Positions 37,088-44,490 of a DNA stretch of 64,000 bases are shown in pieces (position 1 is the stretch's first letter; each line of letters starts with the position of its first letter). Origin of the DNA: Ideonella livida. Its GTDB lineage: Bacteria; Pseudomonadota; Gammaproteobacteria; Burkholderiales; Burkholderiaceae_C. The notes beneath the pieces were generated by a model that was not told where the DNA came from, made no database searches, and saw only the letters and a list, made by a program, of their open reading frames with translations. The DNA lies in contig NZ_JAAGOH010000001.1 of the NCBI RefSeq assembly GCF_010499455.1, forward strand, positions 357,227 through 421,226. Direction: 5' to 3'. Made by a program: the position numbers and the translations under genes.

Positions 37088-38905
37088 TCAGCCGATGCAG
37101 GTGCGGTTCTTGCCCGTTCGCTTGGCCTCGTAGAGGGCCATGTCGGCCCGCTCCAGGGCCTCGTCGAGCTTCTCGCCGGTGCGGTAGGCGGTGACACCGG
37201 CCGAGAAGGTGACCAGCACCTCGCGGGCCTCGTGCATGAACAGGCTGGCGCTCAGGCTGCGCTGCAGCCGGGTCAGCGCCTGCTGGGCCTCGTCGGCCAG
37301 TGTGCCTGGCAACAGCACCACAAACTCCTCGCCACCGAACCGCGCCAGGCTGTCCTGCGGCCGCAGGCTGGCCTTGACCCGCTGGGCCAGGGCCACCAGG
37401 GCCTGGTCGCCGGCGGCATGGCCCAGGGTGTCGTTCAGGCGCTTGAAGTTGTCGATGTCCAGCAGGGCCACGCTGAGCGTGCCGCCTTCGCGTTCGAGCT
37501 GACGCTGCGCCTCCTCGAAGCGCAGCATCAGGCCACGGCGGTTGGCCACCTGGGTGAGCACGTCGGTGCTCAGCTCCTGGGAGACCTTGCGCAGCTCGGC
37601 CTCCAGGTCGCGCACCTGGGCCTCCAGCGCCTGGGCACGGCCATGGGCCTGGTTCATGCGTTCGCGGGTGGCCTGCACCACGCCGTGCACGCTGCGGGTG
37701 TCATCCAGCAGGCTGCGCACCGCGCCGGCCAACTCGGCCAGGGAGCCGGCCTGCTCGATGGTCTGGCTGTGGCGGGCCAGGCCGTCACCAAACCGGCCGG
37801 TGTGTTCGTCCAACGCGGCCAGCTCGGCCAGCATCTGGTGGATGAGCTGACGCAGGGCGTCGCGGGCCTCATCGCGTTGGCTGCGCAGGCCCAGCTGGCG
37901 CTGGCGGGCCTGGCCCAGCAGCTGGCTGGCCTGCTCCACCCCCCGGGCGCTGGGCGTCTGGGCCAGGTGCTCGCCCAGCAGCTGCAACTGGCCCTGCACC
38001 CAGCTGTCGTCCTCGCTGAGCTCGGCCAGGCTGGCCGCCAGCTCCTGGCTGAGGCGATGAACCTGCCGCATGAGGTGGTGCCGATGCGACAGCAGCTGCC
38101 CGGCGCGGGTGCACACGCCCTCCAGCGCCAGCAGCCGGGCGCGGTCCAGGCCGGACATGGCCATCTCGTCGGCCACGCGGGCCAGCTCGTCGGCCAGCTG
38201 CAGCGCCACCTGCACGTCTTCGGGCAAGGCCAGGCGCAGGGTGCGGGCCAGGGGCTGCAAGGCCTGGTGCCAGGGCGGCGCACCATCGGCCTCGGCGCTG
38301 GGCTGCAAGGCCTGCAGGGCGGCCACGATGGCTGGCGGGTGCTCAGCCGCTGGCGCGCCGGCCTCGGACTCGACGCCGGCGGTCTCCACCGTCTCCGGGG
38401 CCAGCTCGGCGTCGCCCTCCCAGGCCTGCAACAACTGCTGCAGGCGGTGCTGCAGGCGCCCCAGGTCAGAGCCGCTGGACTGCAGGACCCGCTGCAGGCT
38501 GTCCTTACGGCGGGCCGCGCTCCAGGTGCGCGAGGCGCGCTCGGTGCCGCGCTGCAGGCGCTCCAGCAGCTCGCTCCACTGCCGGGCCTGCCGCTCCTGG
38601 TGGCGCTGCAACTTCTCGGTGCTGTCCAGCGCCGCGTCCCACTGGCCCGCAGCCAGCTGTTGCACCAGCTGGGCGCGCCCCTCGGGCGGCGCCCCCGCAC
38701 CGGCAAGCAGCCGGTCCAGGGCCTGGCGCACCCGGGGCGGCCAGCTGCTCAGGGCCGGTGGCTGCCCGGTCTCCTCGGCCCAGGCCTGGGCATAGAGCTC
38801 GGGGGTGGGTTCGCGGCGCGAGAGCGCCAGGCGCCGCAGCGTGGCCTTGGCGGTCTCGGCCGCGCTGGGGGCGGCGGTCCCGCCCGGAGGATTCATCGCT
38901 CCCAT
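37088..38905 (-). CDS. Diguanylate cyclase (GGDEF domain) with long helical N-terminus
   Basis: A 605-residue cytosolic protein with no membrane helix. The N-terminal ~430 residues are helical and Leu/Gln/Ala-rich, with the coiled-coil QALEAQVRDLEAELRKVSQEL just before the catalytic domain. The GGDEF domain has ARFGGEEF and the upstream RPQD inhibitory-site motif, so it should be an active, product-inhibited c-di-GMP synthase. Two starts are possible, 38905 and 38896; the second is preceded by GGGAG but very closely. It may tune motility. Confidence 0.87.
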   Translation of the reverse strand: MGAMNPPGGTAAPSAAETAKATLRRLALSRREPTPELYAQAWAEETGQPPALSSWPPRVRQALDRLLAGAGAPPEGRAQLVQQLAAGQWDAALDSTEKLQRHQERQARQWSELLERLQRGTERASRTWSAARRKDSLQRVLQSSGSDLGRLQHRLQQLLQAWEGDAELAPETVETAGVESEAGAPAAEHPPAIVAALQALQPSAEADGAPPWHQALQPLARTLRLALPEDVQVALQLADELARVADEMAMSGLDRARLLALEGVCTRAGQLLSHRHHLMRQVHRLSQELAASLAELSEDDSWVQGQLQLLGEHLAQTPSARGVEQASQLLGQARQRQLGLRSQRDEARDALRQLIHQMLAELAALDEHTGRFGDGLARHSQTIEQAGSLAELAGAVRSLLDDTRSVHGVVQATRERMNQAHGRAQALEAQVRDLEAELRKVSQELSTDVLTQVANRRGLMLRFEEAQRQLEREGGTLSVALLDIDNFKRLNDTLGHAAGDQALVALAQRVKASLRPQDSLARFGGEEFVVLLPGTLADEAQQALTRLQRSLSASLFMHEAREVLVTFSAGVTAYRTGEKLDEALERADMALYEAKRTGKNRTCIG

Positions 38906-39001
38906 GGTGGTGGCTGTGGGCTGGGGCGCCGGGGTCCGCTGGCCCTGGCGCCGGGTTGGAGGGTACGGCCCCGCCCTTGCTGGCCGCCGGGCGCAAGGCG
39001 C

Positions 39002-41227
39002 TCAGGCCGACAGCGCGGTGGCGTCGGGGGGCAGCCGGAGCGGCAGCGGCGCCTTCACCCAGGGATCCAGCTCCTCGGCCGGCAGCGGCCGGCTGAAGAA
39101 GTAGCCCTGGAACACATCGCAGTGCAGCTGCTGCAGGGTCTGGACATGCGCCACCTCCTCCACCCCCTCGGCCACCACCTTCAGGTGCAGGGCCTTGGCC
39201 AAGGAGATGATGGAGGTGATGACCGCCATGGCCCGGCTGTTGCCGCTCATGTTGATGACAAAGGACCGGTCGATCTTGAGCTCGGAGATCGGCAGCTCGC
39301 TGAGGTACTTGAGCGAGGAATACCCGGTGCCGAAGTCGTCCACCGAGATCTGCACCCCGCGCCGGTGCAGCGCGTGCAGCAGCGGCAGGATGCCTTCGAG
39401 GTCCTCCATCAGGCCGCTCTCGGTGATCTCCAGCGCCAGCATGCTGTGCGGGATGCCGTGACGCTCGACGGCGCCGTCCACCAGGGCAGGCAGGTCTTGG
39501 CGGGCGAACATGCGCGAGGGAATGTTGACGGCGACGGTTCCCCCGAAGCCGCAACGGCCCCGCCACAGCGCCGCCTGGCGGGCCGCCTCCTCCAGGGCCC
39601 ACTCGGTCAGGGACTCGATCAGGTCACTCTCCTCGGCCAGGGGGATGAAGGCGCCCGGCGACACCAGCCCGCCGGCGGCGCCCCGGTCCCAGCGCATGAG
39701 CGCCTCCACCCCCACCAGACGGGTGCCGCAGGCACTGACCTTGGGCTGGTAGTGCAGGCGAAGCTCCTGGCGCTCGATCGCATGGTGCAGCGCGGTCTCC
39801 AGCGCCAGGCGCTCGCGGCCCTGCTGGATCATGGACGGGCTGTGCGCAACCGTCTGGTGGCGGCCGGCCCGCTTGGCCGCGGTCAGCGCGGCATCGGCGG
39901 CCTGCATCAGGGACTCGGCGGTGGTGCCGTCGCGCGGACCCAGCGCCATGCCGATGCAGGCCGAGACCACAATTTCCTGCCCGTCCAGGCACACCGGGGA
40001 GCGCAGCGCGTTGTGCAGGCGCTGCGCCACACGCAGTGCGTCCTCTTCGGAGGCTTCGGCCAGCAAGACGGCGAACTCATCGCCACCCAGACGCCCCACG
40101 CCTTCGGTGCGGCGGTAGCCGCGCAGGCCCTCGCCGTCCTGCGGCACCTCGTGAAAGAGGTCGGAATGCCGCACGCAGGCCCGAAAGCGCCGCGCCACCT
40201 CCATCAGCAGCTCATCACCGGCGTGGTGGCCCAGGGTTTCATTGATCTTCTTGAAGCGGTCCAGATCGGCCACCAGCAAGGCCACGTCGTGCCCCAGGCG
40301 CAGCCCCGCCTCAATGGCCCGGCGCAGGCGCAGGGTGATCTGATTGCGGTTGGGCAGCAGGGTCAGGGTGTCCTTGTAGGACAGACGGCGGATGGACTGC
40401 TCGGCCAGGTGGCGCTCGGTCACATCCTGCAGGATGCCGGAGTAGCCGGTGCACTGGTCGTCGTCCCCCACCTCAGGCTCGGCCTCGATGTAGAGGCGGC
40501 GGCGCCGGCCATGCACCACACACTGCAGCTCGGTGGACAGGGGCTCGCGCCGGTTCATCCGCATGCGCAGCAGGTGCAAAAAAGGATGGCGGTCGCCGTA
40601 GGCCACCTGCCGCAGCAGATCACGGGGCCCCAGGGGCGCCATGATGTCGCCCCCCAGCAGGCGCTGGGCCTCCTCGGAGAAGACAAAGCCGCGCAGACCC
40701 GGCCGCCCTCCCGTCCAGTGCCAATCGAAGGTGCCCATGCGGGCCACCTCCAGCGCGCGGGACAGCTGGCCGCGGTTGCGCTGCAGCTCCGACTGGGTCA
40801 GGGCCGCGCGCAGCATGTGGCGCAGGCGCGCCGCCAGCAAGGCCCAGGTGTCGGTGCGCATGAAGAAGTCGGTGGCGCCCACGGCAAACGCACGGTCAAC
40901 CACCTCGTTGTCCACATGCGAGGTGATCATCAACACCGGCACCTCGTGCAGGCCGGGCAGCTGGCGCAGCTGCCGGCAGGTCTCGAAGCCATCCATGCCG
41001 GGCATGCGGGCGTCCAGCAGCACCAGGTCGGGCCGTTCGGCCAAGGCCAGGTCCAGGGCCAGCGGGCCGTCACCGGCGGTGCGCACCTCAAAGCCCAGCC
41101 CCTCCAGGGCAGCGGAGGTGACCAGCAGGTTGACCGGCTCGTCGTCCACCAGGAGCAGCCGCGGCCGCTCAGCGGAGGCCGCGGTCGCGGCGGGCCACAT
41201 GCGGCCGTGGGGCGGTGTGGCGTTCAT
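39002..41227 (-). CDS. Response regulator with PAS, GGDEF and EAL domains
   Basis: A 741-residue protein. The receiver domain has VDDEPVNLL and the phosphorylatable Asp in LVLLDARMPGMDG. A PAS/PAC-like region with YSGILQDVTERH follows, then a GGDEF domain (RLGGDEF intact) and an EAL domain (VGVEALMRW, EITESGLM, VDDFGTGYSSLKYL, LKIDRSFV). Both catalytic motifs are intact, so it may make or degrade c-di-GMP. It overlaps the upstream Hpt gene by four bases (ATGA), suggesting the Hpt protein phosphorylates its receiver. Confidence 0.9.
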   Translation of the reverse strand: MNATPPHGRMWPAATAASAERPRLLLVDDEPVNLLVTSAALEGLGFEVRTAGDGPLALDLALAERPDLVLLDARMPGMDGFETCRQLRQLPGLHEVPVLMITSHVDNEVVDRAFAVGATDFFMRTDTWALLAARLRHMLRAALTQSELQRNRGQLSRALEVARMGTFDWHWTGGRPGLRGFVFSEEAQRLLGGDIMAPLGPRDLLRQVAYGDRHPFLHLLRMRMNRREPLSTELQCVVHGRRRRLYIEAEPEVGDDDQCTGYSGILQDVTERHLAEQSIRRLSYKDTLTLLPNRNQITLRLRRAIEAGLRLGHDVALLVADLDRFKKINETLGHHAGDELLMEVARRFRACVRHSDLFHEVPQDGEGLRGYRRTEGVGRLGGDEFAVLLAEASEEDALRVAQRLHNALRSPVCLDGQEIVVSACIGMALGPRDGTTAESLMQAADAALTAAKRAGRHQTVAHSPSMIQQGRERLALETALHHAIERQELRLHYQPKVSACGTRLVGVEALMRWDRGAAGGLVSPGAFIPLAEESDLIESLTEWALEEAARQAALWRGRCGFGGTVAVNIPSRMFARQDLPALVDGAVERHGIPHSMLALEITESGLMEDLEGILPLLHALHRRGVQISVDDFGTGYSSLKYLSELPISELKIDRSFVINMSGNSRAMAVITSIISLAKALHLKVVAEGVEEVAHVQTLQQLHCDVFQGYFFSRPLPAEELDPWVKAPLPLRLPPDATALSA

Positions 41228-41703
41228 GGCCAGGTCTCCCGGGCCCGGGCCACAGCGGGCAGCGTGGCCTGCATCTGGGCCAGCAGCGTCGACATCAGGC
41301 CGCTGACGGCCTGCGGCGGCAGGCCAGGACGGCGCACCGCCAGCTCCAGTGCCTCGCAGGCAGCGGCCAGCCCTGGGGCGCCCACCTGTGCGGCCGACGG
41401 GCGCAACGCGTGGGCGCAGGCGGCCGCAGCCTGGGCGTCCTGCGCGGCCAGCGCCGGCCCCAGCTTGTCCAGGTGGTCGCACAGTGAGGCTTCAAAGGCC
41501 CGCAGCACCCGACCCACGAAACCGGGCGTCAGGTGACGGCCCAGCGCCTCCAGCTCCCCCAGGGCACGGGGCTCCAGCGACAGCGGGGCGGGCGCGGCGG
41601 CACTGCGGCCGGCAGGCCGTGCAGCAGGCCGGTGGCCCGGGAGATCGACTTGCAGGTCGGCCAGGCGTTCAGGCAGGACGGCAGGGTCAGCGGTGGCGTT
41701 CAT
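41224..41703 (-). CDS. Hpt-domain phosphotransfer protein
   Basis: A 159-residue protein. The C-terminal ~110 residues form a four-helix Hpt domain with the phospho-accepting His in CAHALRPSAAQVGAPGLA, close to the consensus AHxLKGSA. It should carry phosphate to a receiver domain, most likely that of the co-translated GGDEF-EAL protein. The N-terminal ~50 residues are Pro/Ala-rich. The ATG at 41703 was chosen; the longer open frame upstream lacks similarity. Confidence 0.75.
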   Translation of the reverse strand: MNATADPAVLPERLADLQVDLPGHRPAARPAGRSAAAPAPLSLEPRALGELEALGRHLTPGFVGRVLRAFEASLCDHLDKLGPALAAQDAQAAAACAHALRPSAAQVGAPGLAAACEALELAVRRPGLPPQAVSGLMSTLLAQMQATLPAVARARETWP

Positions 41704-41954
41704 GGCGGCGTGCAGTGACGGGGCGGTCGATGGCAAGGCGTGGGACAGAGACGGCACGAAGGGGCAGCCGGACGGGCGGCAGCACGGCAGCCTGCCACCG
41801 CCCGGTCGGGCGCGCAGCGGGCACGGCGCGTCACCCTTTTCCGGGACCCAAGGATCCCCGTGGGCGGGCGCACCCGTCAAGTGAGAAATGCGGCGTCAGC
41901 GTGGTGGAGTTGCGGGCTTTGCCCGGCGCCGGGTTCCGGCAGGCGCTCCTTACA

Positions 41955-43640
41955 ATGGTCCGCATGGGTCGCACGCCAGCCTCAGGAAGCCGCCACGCCC
42001 GTTGGGCGGGCTGGCTGTGGCCGCTGGCGGCCGCCGCCGGCCTGGTGCTGGCCGTGCTGCCGGCCCTGTGGCCGGGTGCATGGCCCGCCGGCATGGGCGC
42101 ACCGGGCCTGGGGGCCTGGCTGTGGCTGACGGTGGTCAGTGTGGCCGCGTTGGCCGCCTGGGCCGGCTGGCAGGCCGGTCGCCAGGCACGCCGCGAAGAG
42201 CTGCGCCGTGCCGCCGCCGACCGGCAGGCCCTGGAAGAACTGGCCCCCCAGTGGCTGTGGCGCAGCAACGCCGACCACCAGCTGCAGCTCTGGCGCCCTC
42301 CCCCCGGCGCCGCCGAGGGCGACTGGACCGGCGGCCCCCCCTCCCCGCTGTGGCTGGGCTTTGAGACCCGGCAGGCCGGCCAAGGCAGCCTGGAGGCCCG
42401 GCTGCGCACGGGCACCCGGCTGCAGGGCCTGCGCGTCTGGCGCCGGGACGCCCCCCAGCAGGGGGCCTGGTTGCTGGCGGCCTTGCCCCAGCAGGATGAG
42501 GAAGGCCGCTTTGCCGGCCACCTGGGCAGCCTGCAGCCGGTGGGGGCCGAGGAACTGTGCCACGCCGACCAAGCCTGGCTGCAGGCCCTGTGGCCGGCCG
42601 CGGGCCTGCCGGCCCTGGGCCTGGTGGCGGTGCACGCCGAAGCCGCGCCCGGCCAACCCGCCGGCCACTCCTGGTGGCGCATCGAACGCGCCACGCCCGA
42701 GGGCCAGGCCCTGCTGGGCCTGGGGCCCCAACCGGCCAGCTGGCCGGGCTGGCTGGAGGTGCAGGACCGCCTGCCGGCCCCGCTGGTGCCGGTGCTGGCC
42801 GAACTGCTGGCCGATGCCGGCGCCCTGGTCAGCCGCCAGGCTGGCGACTGGAACGTCAGCATGCTGGCCCTGCCCGCCGGGGCCGACCAGGGCGAACGCC
42901 GCCTGCTGCTGCTGCGGCCCAAGCCCACCGTGCCGGCTGACGCCTCGCAGGACCAGGAGCTGGCCGCCGAGCGCGACTCCTTCGTCTACTCGATCTCGCA
43001 CGACCTGCGCGCGCCCCTGCGGGTGGTGGACGGCTTTGCCCGCATCCTCAAGGAGGACTACGCCCGCTACCTCGACCGGGTGGGCAATGACCACCTGGAC
43101 CGGGTGGCGGCCGCGGCCGCCCGCATGGGCAGCATGATCGAGGCGCTGCTCTCGCTCTCGCGGCTGCAATCCCAGGCGCTGCAGCGCCGGCCGGTCAACC
43201 TCTCGCAGCTGGCCACCTTCATCATGGAGGAGCTGCAGCGCGAGGCGCCCGAGCGCAAGGTGCGGCTGGACATCGAGCCCGGCCTGACGGTGCAGGGCGA
43301 CCCCACGCTGCTGCGCATGGCGCTGGAGAACCTGCTGGGCAACGCCTGGAAGTACAGCGCCCGCCGCGAAGTCACCGAGATCAGCCTGCGCCGGGAGGAA
43401 CAGGACGGCCGGCCGGTGCTGGTGGTGGCCGACAACGGTGCAGGCTTTGACATGCGCTTTGCCGACCGGCTGTTCGGGGTGTTCCAGCGCCTGCACAGCC
43501 CCAAGGACTTTGCCGGCACGGGTGTGGGGCTGGCCTCGGTCAAGCGCATCGTGCGCCGCCATGGGGGTGACATCTGGGCCGAGTCGGCGCCGGACGAAGG
43601 CGCCCGCTTCTACTTCACCCTGGGCGAGCACACAGGCTGA
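41955..43640 (+). CDS. Membrane sensor histidine kinase (HisKA type)
   Basis: A 561-residue protein. Two N-terminal membrane helices (WLWPLAAAAGLVLAVLPALW and AWLWLTVVSVAALAAWAGW) are followed by a PAS-like region, then the kinase core: H-box SFVYSISHDLRAPLR, N-box ENLLGNAWKYS, and VVADNGAGFDM plus GTGVGLASVKRIV for ATP binding. It resembles the phytochrome/CheA-unrelated kinases that pair with Hpt or receiver proteins. It is divergent from the Hpt gene. The start could also be the ATG at 41964. Confidence 0.88.
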   Translation: MVRMGRTPASGSRHARWAGWLWPLAAAAGLVLAVLPALWPGAWPAGMGAPGLGAWLWLTVVSVAALAAWAGWQAGRQARREELRRAAADRQALEELAPQWLWRSNADHQLQLWRPPPGAAEGDWTGGPPSPLWLGFETRQAGQGSLEARLRTGTRLQGLRVWRRDAPQQGAWLLAALPQQDEEGRFAGHLGSLQPVGAEELCHADQAWLQALWPAAGLPALGLVAVHAEAAPGQPAGHSWWRIERATPEGQALLGLGPQPASWPGWLEVQDRLPAPLVPVLAELLADAGALVSRQAGDWNVSMLALPAGADQGERRLLLLRPKPTVPADASQDQELAAERDSFVYSISHDLRAPLRVVDGFARILKEDYARYLDRVGNDHLDRVAAAAARMGSMIEALLSLSRLQSQALQRRPVNLSQLATFIMEELQREAPERKVRLDIEPGLTVQGDPTLLRMALENLLGNAWKYSARREVTEISLRREEQDGRPVLVVADNGAGFDMRFADRLFGVFQRLHSPKDFAGTGVGLASVKRIVRRHGGDIWAESAPDEGARFYFTLGEHTG

Positions 43641-43683
43641 GCAGGGCCCGGCATCGGGCCGGCCGCAGCCGTTGGCCTGGGGC

Positions 43684-44436
43684 TCAGAGGCCGCCCGGAC
43701 GGGCCAGCAGCTCCACCGCGTCCACCAGGGCCGCGGCCTGCTGGGTGACGGTGCGGTGGTCGGCCAGCGCCGTGCGGCGCAGGCGCTCCAGCGCGTCCTG
43801 ACGCGAGAGGCTGTAGCGGTGCATCAACACCCCCACGGCCAGGGGCACCGGGTCGGTGAGCGGGTCCGGCGACCAGGACACGGTGCGCACGGCCGGGGCC
43901 ACCGCCGGGACGGACCCGGCTGGCGGCAGCGCCGGCTCCGGCGCCCGCGTGACCACGCTGGCGGGCAGCGGTGGCGGGGGGTTGACCCCGTCGGGGGGCA
44001 AGCCCGCCAGCGGGGCGCCGCTGGGCTGCCCGAGGGCATGGCGGGCTTTCTGGGCCTTGAGTGCCGACTCCACCGCCGGCACGATCTGGGCGATGTCCAG
44101 CGGCTTGATCAGGTAGGCCACCGCCCCCAGCTCGCGCACCCGGCGCTCGGTCTCCTCGTCGGCAAAGGCCGAGAGGAACATGAAGGGCGTGCCCAGGGCC
44201 TCACGCAGGTAGGCGGCCACGTCAAAGCCGGTAAGGCCCTCCATGCGGATATCGAGCAGGGCCAGGTCGGGGCGGTGGGCGCGGGCCAGCAGGATGGCGT
44301 CGTCGCCGTTGTCGGCGTCGATGACCTCGAAGCCGGCAGTGGCCAGGCCGTGGGTGACGGTGGCCAGCACCAGACGGTCGTCGTCCACCACCAGGACCTT
44401 GCCCTTGGGGTGGGACGGAGCGGCATGGAGCGTCAT
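43684..44436 (-). CDS. Response regulator with C-terminal ANTAR domain
   Basis: A 250-residue regulator. The receiver has VVDDDRLVLA and the phosphorylation site in LALLDIRMEGLTG. A Pro-rich linker (about residues 135-185) leads to an ANTAR domain, PLAVGVLMHRYSLSRQDALERLRRTALADHRTV in outline, which binds RNA and prevents transcription termination. It is downstream of, and likely paired with, the HisKA_2 kinase, a pairing known from EutVW-type systems. TTG at 44454 is an alternative start; ATG 44436 has AGGA upstream. Confidence 0.85.
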   Translation of the reverse strand: MTLHAAPSHPKGKVLVVDDDRLVLATVTHGLATAGFEVIDADNGDDAILLARAHRPDLALLDIRMEGLTGFDVAAYLREALGTPFMFLSAFADEETERRVRELGAVAYLIKPLDIAQIVPAVESALKAQKARHALGQPSGAPLAGLPPDGVNPPPPLPASVVTRAPEPALPPAGSVPAVAPAVRTVSWSPDPLTDPVPLAVGVLMHRYSLSRQDALERLRRTALADHRTVTQQAAALVDAVELLARPGGL

Positions 44437-44490
44437 GGGCGGATTGTCCTGCAAGGCGCAGCGGATGCAAGGCGGGCCGGGGGCATGGGC

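Noticed and set aside
37232..41536. Open frame of over 1,400 codons on +
   Set aside because: It runs antisense to the two GGDEF genes, whose motifs are intact. The translation is repetitive with no domain.
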